The notes beneath the pieces were generated by a model. The model ran no database searches. It was not told where the DNA came from and saw nothing but the letters and a program-made list of their open reading frames with translations. From an uncultured Clostridia bacterium (GTDB lineage: Bacteria; Bacillota; Clostridia; JAAYHZ01), in NCBI GenBank assembly GCA_937894465.1, contig CALCRE010000299.1:3611-67610 (forward strand): 64,000 bases of DNA, in the 5' to 3' direction. Shown in pieces: positions 36,852 through 44,860 of this stretch (positions are counted from its first letter, which is position 1; every line of letters begins with the position of its first letter). A program made the translations under genes and the position numbers.

Positions 36852-37661
36852 CTATCGTTTGAGATTGACCATTTCCTCCAACATCTGATCCGTTGTGGTG
36901 ATCACTCTTGCATTTGCCTGGAAACCTCTTTGAGTTACGATCATATCGGTAAATTCATTGGTAAGATCCACATTGGACATTTCCAATGAACCCGGATTGA
37001 TGGTGCCCGCTCCATCGGATCCGGCTTGGCAATAAAGGGTCCCTAAGCTTTTTGGTGCTCCGGAAGCAGCTGTTTGCACATACAAGGATTCACCTGCTTT
37101 GGATAAACCGTTGTTGTTTGAAAATACCGCAATACCCAAAGTTGTGATGACTTGTGCTTGGCTTTGACCGGTTTGGATACCCGTCAATTGTCCTAAGTCA
37201 TTAATGCTGATATCATGATAATTACCGTTTAAGGCAACTGCCTGACCGTTTACACCCAATACATGCAATCCGTTTGCGTTCACCAAGTTTCCGGACTGAT
37301 CGATATGAAAGTTACCCGCACGGGTAAAATAGGTGCCGCTGGAATCTCTGACCACAAAGAAGCCGTCTCCCTCTATGGAGACATCCAAGGGATAGTCCGT
37401 TCTTTGTGCTGCAGCACCGTTAAAGATGGTATCAATGGTTGATATGGCGGAACCTAAACCCACTTGAACCGGGTTTGTTCCCCCTACACCCATGTTCCCG
37501 GCTGTTGCAGTTTTTAGAGTTTGACTGTATATGTCTTGAAATGTCACTCTACCGCTTTTAAAAGCAACCGTGTTTACATTGGAGATGTTATTGCCGATCA
37601 CATCCATTCTGGTTTGATGATTTTTTAATCCGGATACTCCGGAATACAATGAACGCATCAT
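36852..37661 (-). CDS. flgE: Flagellar hook protein FlgE (short clostridial type)
   Basis: A 269-residue hook protein with MRSLYSGVSGLKNHQTRMDV, GNNISNVNTVAFKSGRVTF, EGDGFFVVRDSSGTYFTRAG and C-terminal NVDLTNEFTDMIVTQRGFQA. It is short because the surface D2/D3 domains are small. By sequence it resembles FlgG too, but the position between flgD and flbD identifies the hook gene. Confidence 0.93.
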   Translation of the reverse strand: MMRSLYSGVSGLKNHQTRMDVIGNNISNVNTVAFKSGRVTFQDIYSQTLKTATAGNMGVGGTNPVQVGLGSAISTIDTIFNGAAAQRTDYPLDVSIEGDGFFVVRDSSGTYFTRAGNFHIDQSGNLVNANGLHVLGVNGQAVALNGNYHDISINDLGQLTGIQTGQSQAQVITTLGIAVFSNNNGLSKAGESLYVQTAASGAPKSLGTLYCQAGSDGAGTINPGSLEMSNVDLTNEFTDMIVTQRGFQANARVITTTDQMLEEMVNLKR

Positions 37662-38083
37662 AATATATTGTCCTCCTCTTGATTTGTGTTGTTATATAGA
37701 ACTTCCAATATATCGGAAATCTTCACTTGCTTTTGGTCGATCAATGCAAATACTTGTCCGTTTTCAAAGAAAACTTTCTCAACCATTCCTTGAACATATT
37801 CGGTAAGATATTCTCCGGTCATTTTTGCATAAACTTCTTTTCCGGTGAGAGACACCGCCTTTAGAAAATTCGAATTGATTTTGGTGACTTCTTCAGCAAT
37901 ACTAAATTGGGTCATTTGCGCAATAAAGTCGGTGTCGTTTACCGGATTCAAAGGATCCTGGTTTTGCAACTGGGAAACAAGAATTTTTAAAAAATCATCC
38001 TTGTTGTTCTTAGCTTGTTGTATGGTCCCGTTCTTGTTGTATTGATTTGTAATATTAACTGTGTTTACATTGATGTAATCCAT
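37658..38083 (-). CDS. flgD: Hook cap protein FlgD
   Basis: A 141-residue hook scaffold. The family core KDDFLKILVSQLQNQDPLNP followed by DTDFIAQMTQFSIAEE is unmistakable. The short C-terminal part covers a tudor-like domain only. It overlaps flgE by 4 bases. Confidence 0.95.
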   Translation of the reverse strand: MDYINVNTVNITNQYNKNGTIQQAKNNKDDFLKILVSQLQNQDPLNPVNDTDFIAQMTQFSIAEEVTKINSNFLKAVSLTGKEVYAKMTGEYLTEYVQGMVEKVFFENGQVFALIDQKQVKISDILEVLYNNTNQEEDNIL

Positions 38084-38096
38084 TTTTCACTCCTTA

Positions 38097-39239
38097 TCAT
38101 GCCAATAGATCCACCGAGTATCGGGGAACTTGCTTTACCGCAACATGTATTTCATCCTTGATTTCGACGGATTCTTCACCGGAATCCCATTGCATATCAT
38201 TTCCGGTGTACCGATGATGTCCGCTGTCCTTGTGATCTAAAGAATGATTTGAAAGGTTTACAAAATCCATCTTTTGCTCAAAACCGGAACACTCGATTTC
38301 CTTTACTGATACACCTTGAATCTTCAGGTTGTCTGTTATATATGGTAACTTTTCATCCAGAGCTTTCTTCACTTCTTCATTGGATGCTTTTATTTTGATC
38401 ACCAACCGGTTTTCTTCTTCTGTGATATGGATATGTAAATCTCCCAAATAGCGAGGTTGTAAATGAACCTCCATCTCTCTGGAACCCTTTACTTCACCAC
38501 TTTGGGTTATATAATCAATAACATTTTGAGTTATATGTCGAATTTCCTCATCAGGGTAGACTTTAGGTAAAGCATCTGTTTCTATAAAAGCATTCGGATC
38601 CAATCCGGCTTGAAAAGACACCGCCGGGTTAAAAGAGAGTTGGTCTGTCCTTTTAGACGGTCCTTCTTTAACCTGCATCTCTTGGGGCAAATCTTGAGGT
38701 AAATCTTGAGGTAAATCTTGAGGCACTTCTTGACGAACCTTAAGGAAAATCTCCCCGTCATTTCCTTTACCTATAGACACATCCGGTATGTCCATCGTTG
38801 GTATATCTTCATCCGACTGCATCAAAAAAGGCATAAATTGATTATTTGTCGGTAGTTCTTCTGTAAATACTGCTACAGGTTTCTCCGTTACTGATGAATG
38901 AACATTCAAGTTTTCCACATCCATACTCAACTCTTGATTCATCTCTTGTAAACAGACCGGTACATAGCTTGGTCTTTTAAGAGGGGTGACGCAAGATGTG
39001 GCACATTTTTGCTCTTGATCCTCCGGAAGTTCCGAAATGGTTTGAATAGGAATCAATGTATTGACAAGGTTGATTACATTCACATCATCCTCTTTCGTTT
39101 CTTCTTGAGTTTGTACCAAAGATTCACTCTTTAAAAATTCACCGAACAACAAAAAGAAAACATCCGGTTTTTCCTTTTTGCAGTTCGTCGAAGGTTCAAG
39201 TTGAAGGGGAACTTTTTCTATTACCTGTACACAGTTCAT
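38097..39239 (-). CDS. fliK: Hook-length control protein FliK
   Basis: A 380-residue protein. The long low-complexity N-terminal ruler (about 1-230) is followed by the conserved C-terminal domain (EMEVHLQPRYLGDLHIHI, NRLVIKIKASNEEVKKAL, NLKIQGVSV). Near residue 170 there is a tetrapeptide repeat QDLP, three copies in a row, encoded by a 12-base tandem repeat that could change the ruler length. It overlaps the upstream gene by 4 bases. Confidence 0.92.
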   Translation of the reverse strand: MNCVQVIEKVPLQLEPSTNCKKEKPDVFFLLFGEFLKSESLVQTQEETKEDDVNVINLVNTLIPIQTISELPEDQEQKCATSCVTPLKRPSYVPVCLQEMNQELSMDVENLNVHSSVTEKPVAVFTEELPTNNQFMPFLMQSDEDIPTMDIPDVSIGKGNDGEIFLKVRQEVPQDLPQDLPQDLPQEMQVKEGPSKRTDQLSFNPAVSFQAGLDPNAFIETDALPKVYPDEEIRHITQNVIDYITQSGEVKGSREMEVHLQPRYLGDLHIHITEEENRLVIKIKASNEEVKKALDEKLPYITDNLKIQGVSVKEIECSGFEQKMDFVNLSNHSLDHKDSGHHRYTGNDMQWDSGEESVEIKDEIHVAVKQVPRYSVDLLA

Positions 39240-39898
39240 TCCGTTTCCTCCTTTTCACCCATTTGTGCCATATATTTCGCAGCGATTTCCGGGTTCAAAG
39301 CGCTTAATATCGAAGCGGCAGTACCCGGTTTCATATATTTTAAAATATTGATAATCATTTGCTCATCTTCATGCCTTGCCATAATGTTTGCCGCGGTCTT
39401 TGGCTCCATAGATCTATAGATTTCCACCAACTCTTGCAAGGAATCGCCTTCCGAAGACAACTCATCCAACGCAACGGAAGCCAATTCTAATTTTTCTTGC
39501 AAATCTTTTTCTGCTTTGATCAGTTGATCTTCCCTTCTTAAAAGATCGTTTTCTTTTCTTTTAAGATCTTTTTCATAGAGGTTCAATTCATCTTCTTTTG
39601 CGGCAAGATTGTTACCGGTGTTTTTGATCTCTTCTTGTTCGGCCATATATACAGAATCATTGGTTCTTAACAAATGCAGGACTTCCAATCCTATATCCCC
39701 TACATTGAAATATATGAGGGTGATCAGCATGCCAAAACACAATAACAGCAGAACAAGTGTGGCAAAGGACGCCGCAAAGGGGCTGACCTTTGCCCTTGAT
39801 TGTTGTGTTGTGATTTTCAAATTACCCTTTTGATTTACATGTAAAGGTATGACAGTACCATTTCCGCCTTTCACAAACCATCCTCCTTTTTCAGTCAA
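39236..39898 (-). CDS. MotE-like (YlxF/MgtE-N) flagellar membrane protein
   Basis: A 220-residue protein with one membrane helix at about 41-65, a long coiled coil (about 85-150) and a C-terminal MgtE-N-like domain containing YRSMEPKTAANIMARHEDEQM and MKPGTAASILSALNPEIAAKY. This matches the MotE family, which lies between fliJ and fliK in many Gram-positives (ylxF in B. subtilis). Probable role at the motor or export apparatus; not a magnesium transporter because the channel domain is absent. Confidence 0.83.
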   Translation of the reverse strand: MTEKGGWFVKGGNGTVIPLHVNQKGNLKITTQQSRAKVSPFAASFATLVLLLLCFGMLITLIYFNVGDIGLEVLHLLRTNDSVYMAEQEEIKNTGNNLAAKEDELNLYEKDLKRKENDLLRREDQLIKAEKDLQEKLELASVALDELSSEGDSLQELVEIYRSMEPKTAANIMARHEDEQMIINILKYMKPGTAASILSALNPEIAAKYMAQMGEKEETE

Positions 39899-39913
39899 TA
39901 ACCAGTGTGACCT

Positions 39914-40342
39914 TCAACCTCTTCTGCAAGATAAAATGTCATCCATTTCTTTATCCTGCTCTTTTTTGTACTCAACCATATACAGTTCATACTGCTTTTG
40001 TTTTAACTTCTCCAAAGTCTTTTTTTCTATGGTCACATCCATCAATTGTTTTTGTATTTGAGCCGATTCCTTTTTTAATTCCTCGGCATGTCGTTTCATT
40101 TCAAGTCTTTTGTCCTCAAGGGATTTATAGTGCATTTGGAATATTTTCATATCCTCCGCCCACATGCCCTCCTTAGACAAGTAAACCTTTTTGGCATCCG
40201 CTTTTTGGTTTTCCACACATTGCATCTGTTGATACACGCTCTTTAAACTTGCCAGCACTTGAGACTGTTGGTTTTTCAATTGTTTTTCCATGGAAACCTT
40301 GATTTTTAACAAAGACTCCATGGTAAATACAAACTTTTTCAT
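39914..40342 (-). CDS. fliJ: Flagellar export protein FliJ
   Basis: A 142-residue coiled-coil protein starting MKKFVFTMESLLKIKVSMEK, the typical FliJ opening. FliJ forms the central stalk of the FliI ATPase ring. Its start overlaps the stop of the truncated fliI-like frame (ATGA), and no complete fliI exists in this window. Confidence 0.92.
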   Translation of the reverse strand: MKKFVFTMESLLKIKVSMEKQLKNQQSQVLASLKSVYQQMQCVENQKADAKKVYLSKEGMWAEDMKIFQMHYKSLEDKRLEMKRHAEELKKESAQIQKQLMDVTIEKKTLEKLKQKQYELYMVEYKKEQDKEMDDILSCRRG

Positions 40343-40425
40343 GGTGCATCTCCTTTAAAAAGACCCTTCATTTGTTGTAAGGTTTCCTCAATACCTGCAC
40401 GAGCATCACTGGCCTGGGAATCCGA
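40339..40425 (-). pseudogene. fliI: C-terminal remnant of fliI (flagellar export ATPase)
   Basis: About 28 codons end in AGIEETLQQMKGLFKGDAP and a TGA that overlaps the fliJ start by four bases, as the end of fliI normally would. Nothing of the ATPase domain remains: upstream the DNA becomes a methyltransferase gene on the opposite strand. The identity is inferred from position and from the helical FEETL-like ending of FliI proteins. Confidence 0.65.
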
Positions 40426-41084
40426 ATTATAAAAGGGGTTTAAATCCTGCCGATGTTATATGGACAGAGATTGAAAAACTCCGTCCTAGGCTGATATTAG
40501 ATATAGCTTGCGGAACAGGACAAGGGATAAAGCATCAGATAAAAAAAATAAACTGGCCGGTAACAATAGTTATGGTAGATTTAAGTCACCGTATTTTAAA
40601 ATGGGATAAAGTTTTTTATTCAACTGAATGGAAAAATCCTTATGTAGAAATGGTTTATTTGGCTTGTGATGGAGCAAATTTACCTATATTAAGTGACTCG
40701 ATAGATGTTGTATTTTCTTATGCCGGTTATGAAAGCATGCAGACTAAAATGATGAATGGGTTTCATGAGGCGTTCAGAGTATTAAAAAGTGGTGGTCATA
40801 CTATTTATACAAAATCAGTTGTTGAAAATCATGAGAGTGAAAACTCTAAAAAGTGGATTGATTTATTGTTCTCTCATTTAGATTGCGAAGAAAAATTTGG
40901 GTGGAAAGATAAGATGCTGGACGTTAATCAATGGCTTCAAGTTTGCAAAGATACAGGATTTGTTGAAGTCAACAATACAAAAATTTATGGTGAACTTCCA
41001 GTGCCAGACACAGTTAAATTTCCTTTTGAAAATGAAATGGCTCAATGGATGGCGGAATATGTTTATACTTCCAGAAAGCCTTAA
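40426..41084 (+). pseudogene. Class I SAM-dependent methyltransferase, 5'-truncated
   Basis: In one open frame: LNPADVIWTEIEKLRP, motif I LILDIACGTGQG, motif II IVMVDLSHRIL, then DGANLPILSDSIDVVFSYAG and AFRVLKSGGHTIYTKSV, ending at YVYTSRKP. No start codon precedes motif I before the frame runs into fliI/fliJ DNA, so the N-terminus is lost. An ATG at 40572 exists but lies after motif I. The joint with the fliI remnant is head-to-head, both genes having lost their 5' ends. Confidence 0.82.
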
Positions 41085-41120
41085 CATATAGTATAATTAC
41101 ATAGTAACATTCTTTCAAAT

Positions 41121-42032
41121 TCAAATTATAACTATAGGTATCCAAACTTCTGCAATAAATCTTTCATTTCCAATATATTTATACTCTTCAAGCTCTGGTG
41201 CATCAGCGTGTTCATAACCGGAAGTCGGGAACCATTCAGAATAAATTCGTCTCCATATAGCCTGCGTTTCTTCTGTTATTTCTTCCTCAGTAATCTTATC
41301 TGTGGGAAACACGGCCCATGTTAAAGATGGTATATTCAGCTTTACAAATTCATCTGAAATACCGGATTCCGGGGTGTCTTGACATATCAAGTAACGGAAT
41401 GTACCGTCTTTACCATTATGTCCAAACAATGCCCCGTTAAGTAACATCTCTTGATTTCCAAACATATCGCCTTTGATTGTTATTTCATTCCGGTTCCCAG
41501 CGGCTCTTAGAATTTTTTCCATAGTGCCGTCATTAACCGAGTTGAGCCAAAATTCAGGTATTTGTTGATAACATTTTCCATCAATAGCACTAACCATTGT
41601 ATCAACACCAAATACAGAAAAAGCCTCTTTTTCTTCTACCCTATAATTCATTTCAACATCTCCTTTAATAGAAATATGAACGGTCATGCGAGGATATGCT
41701 TTTAACTGTATGCCCTTATCACGCGCTGATTTAGGCGTAACACCATGCAAATTTTGAAATGCACGAGTAAATGAATTCGGCGAATCATAGCCATACTTTA
41801 ATGCAAGTTCTATTATCTTGATATTGCTGTTTTGAAGTTCAAAAGCTGCAAGGGTCAATCGTCTGCGCCTTATATATTCTGATACGGGAACTCCGGTAAT
41901 AAACGAAAACATTCGCTGAAAGTGATACGACGAGCACATCGCTCTCCGCGCTACTTCATCATAATCAATTTTAGCCGATAGGTTAACCTCGATATAGCTT
42001 ATCGCATTATTCATTCTTTGAAGCCAATCCAT
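41121..42032 (-). CDS. AraC-family regulator with GyrI-like effector domain
   Basis: About 303 residues, starting MDWLQRMNNAISYIE, 8 bases after AGGAGG. The N-terminal two helix-turn-helix motifs (AKIDYDEVARRAMCSSYHFQ, EYIRRRRLTLAAFEL, KYGYDSPNSFTRAFQNLHG) are followed by a GyrI/Rob-like small-molecule binding domain (VEEKEAFSVFGVDTMVS ... EVWIPIV). The family often controls drug or stress responses by binding hydrophobic cations. No efflux gene is adjacent. Confidence 0.92.
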   Translation of the reverse strand: MDWLQRMNNAISYIEVNLSAKIDYDEVARRAMCSSYHFQRMFSFITGVPVSEYIRRRRLTLAAFELQNSNIKIIELALKYGYDSPNSFTRAFQNLHGVTPKSARDKGIQLKAYPRMTVHISIKGDVEMNYRVEEKEAFSVFGVDTMVSAIDGKCYQQIPEFWLNSVNDGTMEKILRAAGNRNEITIKGDMFGNQEMLLNGALFGHNGKDGTFRYLICQDTPESGISDEFVKLNIPSLTWAVFPTDKITEEEITEETQAIWRRIYSEWFPTSGYEHADAPELEEYKYIGNERFIAEVWIPIVII

Positions 42033-42173
42033 CCACATAACCTCCTTTCGATTATCAGTATAACAGCATAAAAAATAATAAGCTCCGCATTTCATGCACT
42101 AAAATGTTAATAAAGATAAACTCAAGAAAATAATGCACCGGGCTTTGCAAAAAGTCAAATTGCTAATGAATGG

Positions 42174-42202
42174 TTGACAAATCCCATTACAGTTGTTATA
42201 TT
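42174..42202 (+). promoter_or_regulatory. Sigma-A-type promoter of the c-di-GMP riboswitch transcript
   Basis: TTGACA, 17 bases, TATATT. It points at the riboswitch aptamer, which starts about 45 bases further on. Confidence 0.8.
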
Positions 42203-42245
42203 TTTATTAATATTTAAATGCTTAATATATTTTTAATAATTAAAT

Positions 42246-42323
42246 TTGGCAAATCATTCGAAAGGATGAGACGCAAAGCTTTGGAGTCTAAAACACTGAA
42301 AGTGAAATGATCGTCCGGTTGCA
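42246..42323 (+). ncRNA. c-di-GMP-I (GEMM-I) riboswitch aptamer
   Basis: The GEMM-I signature is present in order: GGCAAATCATTCGAAAG (GNRA tetraloop stem), then GACGCAAAGC with the tetraloop receptor arm, TCTAAAAC, a P3 stem AACACTGAAAGTG, and the closing ATGATCGTCCGGTTGCA. It reads toward the XRE regulator gene, 135 bases downstream. No clear intrinsic terminator follows; a short pairing of TCCGG inside the aptamer with CCGGA at about 42351-42357 might form an alternative structure. Confidence 0.93.
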
Positions 42324-42404
42324 CTTATATCGATAATATATATAGTTGCTTCCGGATTATTAAGTTTTGGTACTTATGTCCAATATTTGGATAAATCATT
42401 TTAT

Positions 42405-42434
42405 TTGACATAGTTGGGCACACTAATGTATTAT
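42405..42434 (+). promoter_or_regulatory. Promoter directly upstream of the XRE gene
   Basis: TTGACA, 18 bases, TATTAT, 25 bases before the start codon. Just upstream is a small palindrome TCCAA-TAT-TTGGA (about 42379-42391) that could be an operator. The XRE gene may thus be expressed both from the riboswitch transcript and independently. Confidence 0.7.
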
Positions 42435-42458
42435 TGTGTAATAAAGGGGACATAAAGT

Positions 42459-42989
42459 ATGTTTGGTGAAAGATTGTATGTGTTAAGAACTGAAAAAGGC
42501 TTATCCATGAAAAAGGCCGGGGAATCCGTGGGCGTTTCTAACGCTGCTTGGAACAAATATGAAAAAAACAGATCCGATCCTTCTTATGCGATTCTAATTA
42601 AGATAGCGGATCTTTTTGATGTATCCATCGATTACCTATTAGGAAGAAGCAATATACGGAATGAAAAATCTTCAGAAACCATTAAAAATACTAACGCTAT
42701 CATAAAAAAATTAAAGAATGGGGTTATTATAGATACGGTTATTCTCACCAGATTATCAAGTTCGCTCGATGAAGCTTTGGATAACTATAACCGAGGAATC
42801 ATCGATGATGATTCATTATTAAATTTAATTAGTTTGTTAGCCAACACTGTTATGTCATTTAACAAATTGGTAAAACAGAAAACTGAGCAGGATTTTATAT
42901 TGTATCAAAATACTATGGTGGAACTGATTAATGAATACAGTAATATGTTTCATGCTTTAAAAGATCCGGTTCATGAAGGTAAAAATTAA
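42459..42989 (+). CDS. XRE/Cro-type transcriptional regulator
   Basis: A 176-residue protein: N-terminal HTH_3 domain at 4-58 (LYVLRTEKGLSMKKAGESVG, WNKYEKNRSDPSYAILIKIA, DLFDVSIDYLLGR) and a C-terminal helical extension with no known domain. RBS AGGGGA. It lies downstream of a c-di-GMP-I riboswitch and its stop overlaps the stop of the converging cheA-like gene by 4 bases. A role linking c-di-GMP to motility is inferred only. Confidence 0.9.
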   Translation: MFGERLYVLRTEKGLSMKKAGESVGVSNAAWNKYEKNRSDPSYAILIKIADLFDVSIDYLLGRSNIRNEKSSETIKNTNAIIKKLKNGVIIDTVILTRLSSSLDEALDNYNRGIIDDDSLLNLISLLANTVMSFNKLVKQKTEQDFILYQNTMVELINEYSNMFHALKDPVHEGKN

Positions 42990-44254
42990 GGTTTCCCATA
43001 CACATCCCATCTACCTGGTATTTTTATCGTGAAAACGGTTCCTTTCTCCGCACTACTGTCCACCGAAACCGTTCCTTGTATCGCCTCTATACTTTTAACC
43101 ACTGCATCCATACCCACACCACGACCGGAGTATTCCGTCACACTTTCGTTTGTAGAGAATCCGGGAAGAAATATCAAGTTGTATATTTCCTGATCCGTCA
43201 TATCTGTTGCTTCTTTATACAACAAGTTCATTTTCGCGGCCTTTTTTAAGATCTTCTCTTTATCCAAGCCATGGCCGTCATCCGTCACTGAAATCAACAC
43301 ATCCATTCCGGAAATATTAGCTTCTAAAGTGACGGTTCCCGTTTTCGGTTTGCCTTTTTTTATTCTCTCCTCCGGTAATTCCAACCCGTGAACAACGGCA
43401 TTACTGATCAGGTGCATCAATGAAATAGATATGTACTCAATAATATTTTGATCCATTTCGATTTCTTCCCCGATTACTTTCAACAAAACATCCTTATTCA
43501 ATTTCTTACCCATATCCCGAACGATACGATGCATTTTTGTAAATGTTACAGACAAGGGGATCATTCGCAAAGACATAACAACATCTTGCATTTCTTTGGT
43601 GATCAACTCCAATCGTTGTACCGCTTTATCAAATTTTTTAGATTTTAGTTCTGCTATGTCAGGGTATTGTGTCACTACAGACTGGGAAACAACCAACTCC
43701 CCCATCAGATCCATAAGCTTGTCCAGCTTGCAACCATTGATACGAATCATGCTTTGCTTGTTTGTTGTACCGCTTTTTTCTTCAAAGGTGATAACTTCCT
43801 TGAATTCCTTATTGCCATCGACTTGAGTATCGATTTGATCGTTGAATACTTTTAAACAGTGGAGAAACCTTTTATTTTCTTCTATGAGTTTGGCCGGATC
43901 ACCGGTTATTTTTCCCCCCTCTTTAATTTCATTCGTTTCCTCCTTTATGAAGTCTGTGCCCGCTAATATCAAATCAGTCAATTCCGACCGGTCGAAATAG
44001 GCGGGATGCTCATCTCGAATAAATGAAAACAAGTCTTCCATAGTGTGTGTAAGAGCAGTTATCTGATCATAACCCATCATTGCAGATGAACCTTTAATGG
44101 TGTGCATGATTCGAAATATCTCGTTTATGTTGTCTTTTGTATAAAGATCCGTTTTTTCTCGTGTTAGCACTATTTGCTCAAATAGTTCAATTAATTTGTT
44201 AGTTTCAAATATATAGACATCAGCAAGCGAATCATTCGTAAAATTATTTAACAT
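42986..44254 (-). CDS. cheA: Truncated CheA-type histidine kinase (no P2, no P5)
   Basis: A 422-residue protein, against about 670 in normal CheA. The HPt domain has the phosphorylated H51 (MHTIKGSSAMMGY), a short linker replaces the CheY-binding P2 domain, then come dimerisation helices (about 168-235: RINGCKLDKLMDLMGELVVSQ is typical) and the ATPase domain (N box HLISNAVVHG, G1 DDGHGLD, G2 GRGVGMD). It stops right after VFTIKIP with an unrelated tail GRWDVYGKP, where P5, the CheW-like receptor-coupling domain, should start. It may still autophosphorylate but could not couple normally to receptors. Confidence 0.9.
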   Translation of the reverse strand: MLNNFTNDSLADVYIFETNKLIELFEQIVLTREKTDLYTKDNINEIFRIMHTIKGSSAMMGYDQITALTHTMEDLFSFIRDEHPAYFDRSELTDLILAGTDFIKEETNEIKEGGKITGDPAKLIEENKRFLHCLKVFNDQIDTQVDGNKEFKEVITFEEKSGTTNKQSMIRINGCKLDKLMDLMGELVVSQSVVTQYPDIAELKSKKFDKAVQRLELITKEMQDVVMSLRMIPLSVTFTKMHRIVRDMGKKLNKDVLLKVIGEEIEMDQNIIEYISISLMHLISNAVVHGLELPEERIKKGKPKTGTVTLEANISGMDVLISVTDDGHGLDKEKILKKAAKMNLLYKEATDMTDQEIYNLIFLPGFSTNESVTEYSGRGVGMDAVVKSIEAIQGTVSVDSSAEKGTVFTIKIPGRWDVYGKP

Positions 44255-44398
44255 ACATTACTCCCTTTGATCAATAGAATGGTATTGCGTTCCATATCCC
44301 TCTCTTTCTCTTTATCGTATAGAAATGAAGAAACTTTAGACATGAGACAAACCTCACATTTCTCCCTGCACATTGTAGCGTCGAACCCGTAATAAGTT

Positions 44399-44495
44399 GC
44401 CGCAGTCCGGTTCTTTTTAGAAACCGGACTACGGCTCACTTGGAGAATAATAGTATGGAAACAATAAAGCTTATGGCGTTGCACTATATCATATG
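44399..44495. repeat. Hairpin-headed repeat, copy 1
   Basis: A 14-bp imperfect stem (GCCGCAGTCCGGTT / AACCGGACTACGGC, one mismatch) is followed by about 60 bases including ATAGTATGGAAACAATAAA and TGGCGTTGCACTATATC. A diverged second copy starts 169 bases further on. It is not protein coding in any plausible way. Confidence 0.7.
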
Positions 44496-44567
44496 TGTTT
44501 AGATAAAATATGTGACGGAGCAAGTTAGAGAAATGGTCATCAAATGTTGATAGATGTAAACAGCTTA

Positions 44568-44660
44568 AAACCGCAGCCCGTGATCGGAAGTCGGACTGCG
44601 GTTTCAAGGGAAATAGTATGAAATAATAAAACTTTGGCGTTGCAAAGTATTATATGTCCG
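44568..44660. repeat. Hairpin-headed repeat, copy 2
   Basis: Stem AAACCGCAGCCCG / TCGGACTGCGGTTT followed by ATAGTATGAAATAATAAA and TGGCGTTGCAAAGTATTA. Same layout as copy 1 with a different loop; the stem sequence is kept by paired changes, which suggests selection for the fold or recent duplication of a MITE/REP-like unit. Confidence 0.7.
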
Positions 44661-44711
44661 CTCTACAGAATTGGTGTCTTATTTATTCTTTAATTTTCCC
44701 AACTGTTTTTT

Positions 44712-44840
44712 TCACTCATCTTCTAGCCCGGTAGTAGATATCTGTTTGATAAACTTTTCTGTGCCATCCAATTTTGCCTTGTAAAGCTTCCAGCCATCTG
44801 CTTCACTGCGGTAAGCCGTGTTCTGATAAAAATAATATTT
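44712..44840 (-). pseudogene. Fragment of a DUF5050-like repeat protein
   Basis: A short open stretch reads NTAYRSEADGWKLYKAKLDG then TEKFIKQISTTGLEDE and a stop. This is the C-terminal end of a protein built of YYxNxxDxxxLYKxxxDGT-type repeats. About 36 bases (TTGTAAAGCTTCCAG... on the plus strand) are repeated with one mismatch inside another decayed gene near 56080. No start is present. Confidence 0.55.
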
Positions 44841-44860
44841 TCAGTTTTATCCTAACAATG

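Noticed and set aside
36852..37661. Calling this gene flgG
   Set aside because: Sequence is rod/hook-like in general, but its position between flgD and flbD and the hook-type start favour flgE.
38685..38730. CRISPR-like short repeats
   Set aside because: They are 12-base units without spacers inside fliK; no CRISPR array or cas gene was found anywhere in the window.
9986..40061. Many open frames of 60-120 codons opposite to or out of frame with the flagellar genes
   Set aside because: They follow the codon pattern of the real genes, lack ribosome binding sites and show no recognisable protein features.
44248..44607. A 119-codon minus-strand frame upstream of cheA
   Set aside because: It runs through the twin hairpin repeats, is Cys/His/Leu-scrambled and has no ribosome binding site.
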